Part shown: positions 25,555-34,139 of the stretch, piece after piece
Layout of the letters: every line of letters begins with the position of its first letter
How positions within the stretch are numbered: position 1 is the stretch's first letter
Source of the DNA: Bacteroidetes bacterium UBA3022
GTDB taxonomy: Bacteria; Bacteroidota; Bacteroidia; Chitinophagales; BACL12
Direction of reading: 5' to 3'
Assembly: GCA_002346225.1 (NCBI GenBank)
Contig: DDYY01000006.1
Coordinates: 1-64,000, forward strand
DNA length: 64,000 nucleotides
Program-made: the position numbers and the translations under genes
Notes under the pieces: generated by a model
What the model was told of the DNA's origin: nothing
What the model saw: the letters and a program-made list of their open reading frames with translations, nothing else
Databases searched by the model: none

Positions 25555-28170
25555 ATGAAACAACTGAAGTATATATTCCTTAGCTTACTCGTAATCGGAA
25601 GTGCCGCCACATTTGCACAAGACGGTGCCAAGCGCAAAAAAATCAAAGTGAACCGCGATGTAATGATGGCAGATGAGCTGGTCAAATCGGGCAGCTATTA
25701 CAATGCTATCGATATTTATCTGCAAGAGTTCAATGAAGATGCCGATCCTTATGTAGCCTATCATTTGGCAGATGCTTATTTCAAAGCACGCGATTATAAA
25801 AATGCGGAGCCCTGGTTCAAGAAAGCATTTGAAATGGATAAGGATAATTATCCGCAGGCGCAATACTACTATGCGCTGAGTATGAAGTACAATGCCAAGT
25901 ATCAGGAAGCTATTGACGAGTTCAAGGCATTCAATAAATCAAGGATGCGGGGTTCAGAGGGCGCCTATTATAAAAGGCTTGCCAAAAATGAACTGAAAGG
26001 ATGTGATCTGGCTTTGGTTTTACTGGAAGAACCGGTGCAGGTTAACATCACCCACCTGAATAAGAATGTAAATAATAATTATACAGACTTTTCACCCCGT
26101 TATAATCCTGAAAACGATAAGCTGGTTTATGCTTCTCTTGTATCTGAAGAGATCATAGAACTGGGTAGTTCGAAAAAAGTAGAGCTAAAATCACGCATTT
26201 TCGAATCTAAGCAACAGGGAGAGAACTGGGCGAAAGGGGAACCTATTGCAGGTCCGTTTAATGAAACGAATGCACATACCGGTAACGGTACCTATTCACT
26301 CGATGGAAAGCGGTTTTATTTTACAGAGTGTATGCCCAACGACTCACTTAAAATGGTTTGTGAGATTTATGTGAGCACCTATGAAAATGGAGAGTGGAGC
26401 AAGCCTAAGGAGTTGTCTGATATTAATGCAAGTGGCGGATATACCACCACACACCCTGCGATAGGCGACTACAAAGGGAAAGAAATTCTGTACTTCGTAT
26501 CCAACAGAGAAGGCTCCGTGGGTGGCATGGATATCTGGTATTCTGAAGTGCGTAACAAAGGAACAGAATATACAAGCCCTCAGAACTGTGGTAGAAAAAT
26601 TAATACAGTAGGCGACGAAATCACGCCGTTTTACAGTGTCAAGGAAGATATGATGTATTTCAGCTCCAATGGCCTGATTAACGTAGGTGGTTTGGATATT
26701 TATCAGGTTACAGGTGGTATGAAGTCCTGGAAAAACCCCATGAATGTTGGTTTTCCTATTAATAGCTCTGTGGATGATTTCTACTATTCTACAGACTCTA
26801 AGGAAAAAAGAACCTTCAGGGGCGGATTCTTTGTATCGAACCGCGCAGGTGGTTACAGTGTGAAGAGCGAAACTTGCTGCGATGATATCTACCAGTACGA
26901 GTTTATCATACCGCCATTGTTTACCATCATGGGTCGTGTGATGAATATTAAGGATAGTGCTGAAATTGAAGGCGCTGCTATTGACCTCCTTGCTTCAGCA
27001 GGAAAGATTGACTCAGCATCAAGTGTTTCCGGTAAGTTGTTCGAATTCTACCGTGGTACAGAATACGAGAACTATACACTGACAGCTATCAAGGATGGTT
27101 TCTATCAAGGTAGAGCCAAGACCTCTACCGTTGGTAAAATGGATGACGATACACTGTATGTAGACATTTTCCTGGAGCCCATTCCTATCAAAAAAGAGAT
27201 TGAGATTAAAAATATTTACTACGAGCTGGATAAGGCTGATCTGCGTCCGGAATCATTCCCCGCACTGGATTCCTTATACAATGTATTGGTAGAGAACCCG
27301 GCCATTATTGCTGAAGTGGGTTCACACACTGACAGCCGTGGTAGTGACTCTTATAACCTCGATCTGTCTCAAAGAAGAGCGCAGTCGGTGGTGGACTTCT
27401 TATTAGGTAAAGGTATTGACAGTGCAAGACTGGTGGCAACCGGATACGGTGAGACCAAACTGAAAAACCAGTGTAAGAATGGTGTTAAATGCTCCGAAGA
27501 GGAACATCAGATTAACCGTAGAACAGAGTTCACCATTATAGGCGAAATTGAGAACACCAATATCACCTATAACCAGGCTGAGATTGATGCCATGAAGGCG
27601 CTTGAAAGAGAGAAAGAAGAGAAGCAACGCCAGGATCGCCTGCGTCGTCTGGAGCAATTGCAGCAGCTGGATGAAGATGGTGAAGTGATTGAAGATGATA
27701 GAACGGAAAGCAATGACTCCGGAAACGAAGGAGATACGAAAGAGGATACCAACAAAGCTACAGATACCCCTGCTGCGGCAGAACTGGATTCCAAGCTGAC
27801 CAAAAAGGGTAACCTTTATGAAGGTCAGGCAAGGGTGAATGGTGCGGAAACTACCTCTTACCTGTTAAATGTAAACCCCAGCCTTACTGTAGCCATCATA
27901 AGTGATGAGTTCTTTATCAAGCTGAGAGATGCAGGCACGATTTCAGATGCCGACTTCAAAAATGAGAAGGAGACTAATTTATCTGATGGTTCAACAGCCA
28001 AGGGTGATATTTTGACACTGCAGTCACTGCAAGTGGGTGATGTAATGATGACCAATGTAGAAGCTAAAATCAATACATCTACTCCTCAGAACCTGGTTGT
28101 CGGATTAAAGGTCATTGAAAAAAATGGCTGTACATTCGATGCGAAAAAAGTAAGCTTCAAGTGTAAGTAA
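25555..28170 (+). CDS. PorE-like OmpA-family protein with extra retropepsin-like C-terminus
   Basis: The order matches PorE of the type IX system: signal peptide (1-22), TPR-like repeats (about 35-140), a WD40/PD40-type propeller (about 174-450), a carboxypeptidase-regulatory-like module (about 452-541) and an OmpA peptidoglycan-binding domain (about 548-662: YYELDKADLRPES, GSHTDSRGSDSYNLDLSQRR). It should tether the secretion or attachment complex to peptidoglycan. Unusually, ~210 residues follow: an acidic, coiled linker, then about 743-871 resembling a clan AA aspartic protease (LRDAGTISDADF, LSDGSTAKGD, LQVGDVMMTNVEAK). The catalytic D-T-G-A-S position reads NVNPS (772-776), so it is probably inactive. 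ATG 25555 is chosen over an in-frame TTG at 25549. Last gene of the operon; a terminator follows. Confidence 0.87.
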   Translation: MKQLKYIFLSLLVIGSAATFAQDGAKRKKIKVNRDVMMADELVKSGSYYNAIDIYLQEFNEDADPYVAYHLADAYFKARDYKNAEPWFKKAFEMDKDNYPQAQYYYALSMKYNAKYQEAIDEFKAFNKSRMRGSEGAYYKRLAKNELKGCDLALVLLEEPVQVNITHLNKNVNNNYTDFSPRYNPENDKLVYASLVSEEIIELGSSKKVELKSRIFESKQQGENWAKGEPIAGPFNETNAHTGNGTYSLDGKRFYFTECMPNDSLKMVCEIYVSTYENGEWSKPKELSDINASGGYTTTHPAIGDYKGKEILYFVSNREGSVGGMDIWYSEVRNKGTEYTSPQNCGRKINTVGDEITPFYSVKEDMMYFSSNGLINVGGLDIYQVTGGMKSWKNPMNVGFPINSSVDDFYYSTDSKEKRTFRGGFFVSNRAGGYSVKSETCCDDIYQYEFIIPPLFTIMGRVMNIKDSAEIEGAAIDLLASAGKIDSASSVSGKLFEFYRGTEYENYTLTAIKDGFYQGRAKTSTVGKMDDDTLYVDIFLEPIPIKKEIEIKNIYYELDKADLRPESFPALDSLYNVLVENPAIIAEVGSHTDSRGSDSYNLDLSQRRAQSVVDFLLGKGIDSARLVATGYGETKLKNQCKNGVKCSEEEHQINRRTEFTIIGEIENTNITYNQAEIDAMKALEREKEEKQRQDRLRRLEQLQQLDEDGEVIEDDRTESNDSGNEGDTKEDTNKATDTPAAAELDSKLTKKGNLYEGQARVNGAETTSYLLNVNPSLTVAIISDEFFIKLRDAGTISDADFKNEKETNLSDGSTAKGDILTLQSLQVGDVMMTNVEAKINTSTPQNLVVGLKVIEKNGCTFDAKKVSFKCK

Positions 28171-28192
28171 GCACATCAAACTACTGATACCA

Positions 28193-28227
28193 CAGGGCTG
28201 GAGTTATGCTTCAGCCCTGTTTTGTTG
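28193..28227 (+). terminator. Terminator of the cargo/PorP/OmpA operon
   Basis: CAGGGCTG (28193-28200) pairs with CAGCCCTG (28212-28219), followed by TTTTGTTG. The T-rich tail is only on the plus-strand side, so it serves the operon. The DUF423 stop codon on the other strand lies at the edge of the right arm (28211-28213). Confidence 0.8.
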
Positions 28228-28603
28228 TATAGCCATTCCAACCTACGAAAAGCCAGGCTGCAATAAACGATAGACCTCCCAAAGGAGTAATAGCTCCCAG
28301 CCAGCGTGCCGGTTCTCCCTGCAATGAAGAAAGTGCTAAGGCGTACAACGAAAAACTGAAAAGTACAATGCCACACATGGTGAGCATCCAGGCGGTGCGG
28401 AGTTTGGACTTCCCTGAAAACCCTGCATAAGCCAGCACCAAAGCAAGCAGGCTATGCACCAAGTGATAGCTGGCACCTGTTTTGAAAACCTGTAACATGT
28501 CTGCTGTCAGCTTTTCTTCCAGTAAGTGTGCGCCGAACGCGCCGGCTGCAATGGCCAGGGCGCCGGATATCCCGCTGATGAGTAAGGCTCTGTTTTGCTT
28601 CAT
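28211..28603 (-). CDS. DUF423 family small membrane protein
   Basis: The 130-residue product has four predicted membrane helices and the family pattern: SGISGALAIAAGAFGAHLLEEKL, KTGASYHLVHSLLALVLAY, LYALAL and a final GGLSFIAAWLFVGW. DUF423 proteins sit in the inner membrane and have no established function. The start is ATG 28603 (MKQNRALLISG); a longer frame to 28645 adds 14 polar residues that are not family-like. It is divergent from the DUF3352-like gene, with promoter boxes that meet face to face. Confidence 0.88.
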   Translation of the reverse strand: MKQNRALLISGISGALAIAAGAFGAHLLEEKLTADMLQVFKTGASYHLVHSLLALVLAYAGFSGKSKLRTAWMLTMCGIVLFSFSLYALALSSLQGEPARWLGAITPLGGLSFIAAWLFVGWNGYTTKQG

Positions 28604-28654
28604 AAATTGTACATTGATGTGGAGTATTGTGAATTCGCTGGGCACAAAGCACCT

Positions 28655-28670
28655 TAGCTTTGCAAAGGTA
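28655..28670. promoter_or_regulatory. Face-to-face -7 boxes for DUF423 and DUF3352-like genes
   Basis: TAGCTTTG on the plus strand (28655-28662) and TACCTTTG on the minus strand (28663-28670) directly abut, forming a near-perfect 16-base palindrome centred on CTTTGCAAAG. The plus box would start RNA about 12 bases before the ATG at 28679; the minus box would give a leader of about 55 bases for the DUF423 gene. Neither has a TTG at ideal spacing. Confidence 0.5.
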
Positions 28671-28678
28671 CCTGCATT

Positions 28679-31255
28679 ATGAATAAAAGAAAATGGCTTC
28701 TCCTACTCCTGGTATGTTTAACGGTCGCAATTGCGGTCTGGGTAATTTTCATTCGACCTAATTCCCTCAATACTGCGGCCATAGATGCCGTACCTGCCAA
28801 GCCACTGCTGGTATTTGCACCCACCCATCAATCATTGCCTGCAAGTGACTGGGGAGCGTCTTTGGGTGACTGGCCTATGTTGCAGGAGCTTACGGGCCAA
28901 TCTGCTGTCATGCAGTTGCTGCTATCCGATTCCGGTGTATGGAAAATCAAGCAGGATGAACCGGTTTTACTGGCCGCCTACAATGCCGGAAATGCAGAAC
29001 CTGAACTATTGATGGTCTTGCAAATCAAAGGAGGCTTTCGCTGGAAACTTGCCAAACATCTGCCCGCTATTGATGGGGAACTTCCTGAAATACAAAGCCG
29101 ACAGTCGAGTGGAATTGTCGTGTTAGATCTCCTCTATCCGACATCTCAAATACAACTGACAGCAGCTTACATCAATGGCGTAGTCGCTATCAGTACTTCC
29201 TCCTTCCTAGTCGAAAGCGCTATTCAATCGGTTTTACATAAATCTGGCGTGGCTGCGGATAAGGGCTACCAGCGACTCAACGCGCAAATGAAGGAAAGCA
29301 AAGCGGCAAGCTTGCTGTTGTATATACCCGAGTGGAGTGCTCTGCTCGCACAACGATGGGATGAACGATTTGAGCTACCCTTCCTGGAGTTGAGAAAGTA
29401 CATGGGTTGGGTGGCGCTGGAAATACAGGCTTACGATGGACATATTGCCTTTACTGGGTACGCAGCTTCTTCTGATGATACCGGCAATGAGAATTTATTT
29501 CAGTACCTCCAGGGCACGGCGAATGCATCCGGTTTGGCGGAAAAATTTCCTCCGGGTACAATGTACTATTGGGAGAGAGTTGCAGGAAATCCTCCGCATA
29601 TCATTTTCCCTGAGTTGATAAGCAATGAAGAAAGCGAATATGCCAATATCTGGAAGGAATGGGCTGGAAATGAGTGGGCCGGTGGTATAGCTTTTGGAAC
29701 GAACGGGGACTGGCCTGCTAAGTCTGTATTCTTTATGGAAACCACAGATGGAGAGCTGGCAATAAACGCATTGCACGCATTGTCCGATAATGTACAACGG
29801 GAATACCGTTCCTATGCTTATGCATGGATGCCACATTCGGATGTGCTCGGGAAACTAGCCGGCTTTTCCGATTCCGTCTATTATGCGCTCATTGGCAAAC
29901 ATGTCGCATTTGCTTCCAACTTTAACCAGCTCAAAGCCTGCATAGATGCAGATCTCAGCAAGCGTTCCCTCGCCCAAAGGGCATCGTTTAAAGAGGCGCT
30001 GCCATTACTACTTTCTACATGGAACCAGTTCTTTTATTTTGACCTCAGCAAGCTCAATGAGCTGAACCCTTATAACGATGACATCAATTTTCAGCATGTA
30101 AGCGATCAGTATGGAACCTTGATGATTCAACTCAATCCATTCAACGACCTGTTCGTATTGCATGGATTTTTATTGAAGTCCACGGAAGAGAAAAATGAAA
30201 CCTACGGCTCTTGGGTAACAGAAGCAGATGCACCGGTGGTTAGCGGTCCTTTTATTGTAGAAAATCAGCTGTTGCAAACGCAGGCGGTGGTAGTACAGGA
30301 TAGTCTGGGGTTCTTATACCTCATCAATGCAGAAGGAGAATTGCAATGGAAAAGAGAACTGCAGGGAGTTATTCAGGGAGAAGTTCGAGTGGTCGACTTT
30401 TATGGAAATAGCAAATATCAACTGTTGTTAAATGCGGGGACAGGTATCTATCTCATCGATATGAATGGCAATGATGTAGAGGGCTTCCCTATCAGACTCA
30501 GCTCGCCCGTTACGAGCGATTTAGCTGTTATAGATTATATCGGAGACGGGGAATATAGAATGTTTGCCGGTTGTGAGAATGAAAAAATATATGGATTTTA
30601 TAAAAATGGGAAACCACTCAGCGGCTGGAAACCATTGAAGGCGGGAGGTATCCCGGCCACCGGAGTAATACACAATTTATCGCAGGGGAAAGATTACCTC
30701 GCGTATACCACCTATGGTGGAAAGCTGTTTGTGAAAAACAGAAAGGGACAGGATCGCATGACTACCCTTACCATTCCTGAAAGGTTATTGGTAGAACCTG
30801 TTTACAATAGAGACAAAGAAGCATCGGAGTTGATGTTCATAACGGAAACCGGTGAATTGGAACGCATAGAACTGTCGGGGAAAAAGACTACCACTAAACT
30901 GGCAGATCAGATACATGCTGCAGCTATCGCAGATGTTGATGGAGATGGATTAAAAGATATTATTTATCTTAATTCAACCGGGTTGTTTGCTGTCAATGTC
31001 AACAACGAGGTACTCTACACTTTTGATCCGGGAGATCCGATGGCCTATACGATTCAGCTGCTCCGCGGGGCTGAAGGTCCGCTTGTGGGCATTACCTCAT
31101 TGATAGCGGGTAACTCGTATATGCTGGGTAAAGATGGAAAGCCTATCCACAGCGAACCTATACCTGCCGCCGGCAAAATGGCATTTTTGGTCGATCCCAT
31201 ACCCATGGTGGTGGTAATGAATGGTTCCCTGGTGCAAAGCTTTACCTTGGAATAA
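28679..31255 (+). CDS. Membrane-anchored DUF3352-like protein with propeller-like C-terminus
   Basis: The 858-residue product has one N-terminal membrane segment (about 6-26, LLLLLVCLTVAIAVWVIFI), then a DUF3352-like region of about 500 residues (PAKPLLVFAPTHQ, FAMEA-like barrel strands). From about 520 a repeat region reads like PQQ/FG-GAP propeller blades: DSLGFLYLINAEGELQWKREL, GIYLIDMNGNDVEGFP, KIYGFYKNGKPLSGW. IADVDGDGLKDIIYL (about residue 753) is a calcium-binding DxDxDG loop. It should face the periplasm. The function is unknown; a structural or binding role is more likely than catalysis. purC follows after 37 bases on the same strand. Confidence 0.7.
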   Translation: MNKRKWLLLLLVCLTVAIAVWVIFIRPNSLNTAAIDAVPAKPLLVFAPTHQSLPASDWGASLGDWPMLQELTGQSAVMQLLLSDSGVWKIKQDEPVLLAAYNAGNAEPELLMVLQIKGGFRWKLAKHLPAIDGELPEIQSRQSSGIVVLDLLYPTSQIQLTAAYINGVVAISTSSFLVESAIQSVLHKSGVAADKGYQRLNAQMKESKAASLLLYIPEWSALLAQRWDERFELPFLELRKYMGWVALEIQAYDGHIAFTGYAASSDDTGNENLFQYLQGTANASGLAEKFPPGTMYYWERVAGNPPHIIFPELISNEESEYANIWKEWAGNEWAGGIAFGTNGDWPAKSVFFMETTDGELAINALHALSDNVQREYRSYAYAWMPHSDVLGKLAGFSDSVYYALIGKHVAFASNFNQLKACIDADLSKRSLAQRASFKEALPLLLSTWNQFFYFDLSKLNELNPYNDDINFQHVSDQYGTLMIQLNPFNDLFVLHGFLLKSTEEKNETYGSWVTEADAPVVSGPFIVENQLLQTQAVVVQDSLGFLYLINAEGELQWKRELQGVIQGEVRVVDFYGNSKYQLLLNAGTGIYLIDMNGNDVEGFPIRLSSPVTSDLAVIDYIGDGEYRMFAGCENEKIYGFYKNGKPLSGWKPLKAGGIPATGVIHNLSQGKDYLAYTTYGGKLFVKNRKGQDRMTTLTIPERLLVEPVYNRDKEASELMFITETGELERIELSGKKTTTKLADQIHAAAIADVDGDGLKDIIYLNSTGLFAVNVNNEVLYTFDPGDPMAYTIQLLRGAEGPLVGITSLIAGNSYMLGKDGKPIHSEPIPAAGKMAFLVDPIPMVVVMNGSLVQSFTLE

Positions 31256-31292
31256 GCGGCAACTTGTTTATTTTCGTGGCAATCTGAGTAGC

Positions 31293-32231
31293 ATGGCAAT
31301 TCACGAAACTACCTTTTCATTTCCCGGCCAGACCAACTTTTATCGAGGTAAGGTTAGGGATGTCTATACCATCGATGATACTTACCTAGTAATGGTAGCC
31401 AGCGACAGGATTTCCGCATTTGATGTTGTTTTGCCTAGGCCTATTCCCTATAAGGGTCAAATACTAAATCAGGTAGCCACGCAATTCCTGGAAGCTACCC
31501 GTTCTATTGTACCAAGTTGGTTCTTGTCAACGCCTGATCCAAGGGTGGCAATCGGCTATCTATGTCAGCCCTTTAAGGTGGAAATGGTAATCAGAGGATA
31601 TTTAACAGGGCATGCCTGGCGGGAATATAAGGCCGGCAAAAGGGTTATATGCGGGGTTGCTATGCCGGATGGAATGCGCGAACACGATCGTTTTCCGGAA
31701 CCTATTATAACACCTTCCACCAAGGCGGCTGAAGGTCATGATGAAGACATTAGCAGGGAGGAGATCATACGCACAGGTTTAGTGCCGGAGGATATCTATC
31801 AGCAGCTGGAGGATTATACCAGAGCACTTTTTCAATTCGGAACCGCTTTTGCTGCGGATAAAGGACTGATCCTGGTGGATACCAAATATGAGTTTGGCAT
31901 GCGCGACAACAAGGTTTTGCTCATGGATGAAATTCATACTCCTGATTCTTCAAGATACTTCTATGCCGACGGCTATGCAGAACGGCAGGAGAAAGGGGAG
32001 CCTCAGAAGCAATTGTCTAAAGAGTTTGTTCGGGAATGGTTAATTGCCAATGACTTTATGGGAAAGACAGGCCAATCTGTACCCCAAATGACAGACGCCG
32101 TTGTCCAACACATTAGCGAACGATACATTGAATTATTCGAACAGGTGACAGGTGCAAGCTTTCAACCTTCAGATCACGACGCTGACGAAGTATATCGCAG
32201 GACCTTAGCCGAATTGGAAAAATGGCAGTAA
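31293..32231 (+). CDS. purC: SAICAR synthase (phosphoribosylaminoimidazole-succinocarboxamide synthase)
   Basis: It joins aspartate to CAIR using ATP in purine synthesis. Seen: FYRGKVRDVYTIDD (nucleotide-binding start), MVASDRISAFDVV, KVEMVIRGYLTGHAW, PIITPSTKAAEGHDEDIS and LILVDTKYEFG with LLMDEIHTPDSSR. At 312 residues it is of the longer type common in Bacteroidota and eukaryote-like enzymes. ATG 31293 is chosen (MAIHETTFSFPGQ); a frame extension to 31221 overlaps the previous gene and is unlike the family. It converges on accC with three bases between the stop codons. Confidence 0.95.
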   Translation: MAIHETTFSFPGQTNFYRGKVRDVYTIDDTYLVMVASDRISAFDVVLPRPIPYKGQILNQVATQFLEATRSIVPSWFLSTPDPRVAIGYLCQPFKVEMVIRGYLTGHAWREYKAGKRVICGVAMPDGMREHDRFPEPIITPSTKAAEGHDEDISREEIIRTGLVPEDIYQQLEDYTRALFQFGTAFAADKGLILVDTKYEFGMRDNKVLLMDEIHTPDSSRYFYADGYAERQEKGEPQKQLSKEFVREWLIANDFMGKTGQSVPQMTDAVVQHISERYIELFEQVTGASFQPSDHDADEVYRRTLAELEKWQ

Positions 32232-32234
32232 GCC

Positions 32235-33584
32235 TTATTCTCCCAGGTCGGAAAAATCGAAGTTGTTCAGGAAAGATGTGTCGAAATTTCCAGCCAGGAA
32301 CTGTTCGTTGCGCATTAGTTTCTTGTGAAAAGGAATAGTGGTTTTAACACCTTCTACAATAAACTCATCCAAAGCCCTTCGCATCTTAGCAATCACTTCG
32401 TCGCGCGTTCTGGCGCGGCATATCAGCTTGGCTATCATGCTATCGTAATAAGGAGGAATAGTGTAACCGGCATAGACGGCAGTATCTACGCGCACACCAT
32501 GTCCTTTGGGGGAGTGAAAATTGATGATTTTTCCGGGACTGGGTCTGAATCCCTGACTGGGATCTTCCGCATTGATGCGGCATTCCATCGCATATAATTC
32601 AGGGAAATAATTCTTGCCGCTGATGGGCTCTCCCGCTGCTAATTTGATTTGCTCCTTAATGAGGTCGTAGTCGACAACTTCTTCTGTTACAGGATGTTCT
32701 ACCTGAATCCTGGTATTCATCTCCATGAAATAGAAGTTCTTATACTTATCAGTCAGGAATTCAATTGTTCCTACACCTTCGTAGCCAATGCTTTCCGCGG
32801 CGCGAACGGCTATGTCACCCATCTGCTCTCTCAATTTCTGATCTACGAAGGGAGAGGGGCTTTCCTCAACCAGCTTCTGATGTCTGCGTTGAATGGAGCA
32901 ATCGCGTTCACTCAAATGACAGGCTTTTCCGAATTGATCACCGGCTACCTGAATTTCAATGTGGCGTGGTTCTTCTATAAACTTTTCCAGGTAAAGACCA
33001 TCGTTGCCAAAAGCTGCTTTTGATTCTGTGCTAGCAGATGAATAAGCATGCTCAAGCTCTTTTTCTTCCCAAACAATCCGCATACCCTTTCCGCCGCCAC
33101 CGGCAGTGGCCTTCAGAATTACCGGATAGCCAATCTCTTTGGCTTGTTTGCGGGCATCATCCATGTCTTTCAGCAGGCCCTCGCTTCCGGGAATAACAGG
33201 AACACCTGCTCTACGCATGGTTTCCTTGGCTGTAATTTTATCACCCATTGCGCGGATATGCTCTGCACGTGGACCGATAAATTTGATACCATATTTCTGG
33301 CAGATATCGGCAAACATTTCGTTTTCGCTCAGAAACCCATAACCCGGATGAATGGCATCCGCATTGGTAATTTCTGCAGCAGCCATCAGGTTAGGAATAC
33401 TTAGATAAGAGTCTTTGGAAGAAGGAGGTCCGATACAAACCGCTTCGTCGGCAAACCGCACAGGCAAACTATCTTTATCGGCGGTAGAATAGACAGCTAC
33501 CGTTTTAATGCCCATTTCTTTGGCTGTTCTGATAACCCTTAATGCAATTTCACCTCTGTTGGCAATCAATATCTTCTTGAACAT
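32235..33584 (-). CDS. accC: Acetyl-CoA carboxylase, biotin carboxylase subunit
   Basis: The 449-residue ATP-grasp enzyme carboxylates biotin on AccB in the first step of fatty acid synthesis. Motifs: MFKKILIANRGEIALRVIR, HPGYGFLSEN, the glycine-rich lid KATAGGGGKGMR, EKFIEEPRHIEIQV, RDCSIQRRHQKLVEE and FMEMNTRIQVEHPVTE. Length and ends are normal. It is the last gene of the seven-gene minus-strand cluster pdxA-DUF177-rpmF-fabH-efp-accB-accC, 43 bases after accB, and its stop is three bases from that of purC. No transcarboxylase subunit gene (accA/accD) lies in the window. Confidence 0.97.
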   Translation of the reverse strand: MFKKILIANRGEIALRVIRTAKEMGIKTVAVYSTADKDSLPVRFADEAVCIGPPSSKDSYLSIPNLMAAAEITNADAIHPGYGFLSENEMFADICQKYGIKFIGPRAEHIRAMGDKITAKETMRRAGVPVIPGSEGLLKDMDDARKQAKEIGYPVILKATAGGGGKGMRIVWEEKELEHAYSSASTESKAAFGNDGLYLEKFIEEPRHIEIQVAGDQFGKACHLSERDCSIQRRHQKLVEESPSPFVDQKLREQMGDIAVRAAESIGYEGVGTIEFLTDKYKNFYFMEMNTRIQVEHPVTEEVVDYDLIKEQIKLAAGEPISGKNYFPELYAMECRINAEDPSQGFRPSPGKIINFHSPKGHGVRVDTAVYAGYTIPPYYDSMIAKLICRARTRDEVIAKMRRALDEFIVEGVKTTIPFHKKLMRNEQFLAGNFDTSFLNNFDFSDLGE

Positions 33585-33627
33585 AGGTTGTGTTTTTACC
33601 CCTTAAATAAACCACCTAACGGCCGGC

Positions 33628-34137
33628 TTATCTGGGTTCGATCAGAAATAAAGGTTGCTCAAATTCAACCGGTGAAGCATCGTCAATCAGGATTTTTACA
33701 ATCTTGCCGTTGTGTTCACTTTCGATTTCATTAAAGAGCTTCATGGCCTCAATGATGCAAAGTACATCGCCCACGCTGATTTCATCACCTACTTTGACAA
33801 ACGGCTCTTTATCGGGTCCTGAAGACCGGTAGAAGGTACCTACAATAGGAGATTTGAAAGTAATCAGATTGGAATTAGCCTCTTTTTTAGGTGCTTCGGA
33901 TTCATCACCGGATGATGGAGCGGGCGCAGGTGCCGGAGCTTTACTCACGGGTGCTGCACTTTCAACAGATGTTTGAATGGGCTGCGGGATGAATACCGGT
34001 TGCGCATTGTTGGTTTGCGGGCCGTAAGCCAGATTTCCTTTAACCTTAACCTTCATTTCTTCGGTTTCAATAGAAACTTCAGAAATGCCGCTTTTGCTTA
34101 CCAACTTGATGAGTTCCTGAATCTGCTTAAAATCCAT
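33628..34137 (-). CDS. accB: Acetyl-CoA carboxylase biotin carboxyl carrier protein
   Basis: The 169-residue carrier has an N-terminal segment (MDFKQIQELIKLVSKSGISE), an alanine/proline linker (KAPAPAPAPSSGDESEAP) and a C-terminal biotinyl domain. The biotin site is EAMKLFNEIE with Lys133. It carries carboxybiotin between AccC and the carboxyltransferase. It sits directly between efp (two bases) and accC (43 bases), the usual order in Bacteroidota, and the near-abutting ends suggest one transcript. No anomalies seen. Confidence 0.97.
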   Translation of the reverse strand: MDFKQIQELIKLVSKSGISEVSIETEEMKVKVKGNLAYGPQTNNAQPVFIPQPIQTSVESAAPVSKAPAPAPAPSSGDESEAPKKEANSNLITFKSPIVGTFYRSSGPDKEPFVKVGDEISVGDVLCIIEAMKLFNEIESEHNGKIVKILIDDASPVEFEQPLFLIEPR

Positions 34138-34139
34138 AA

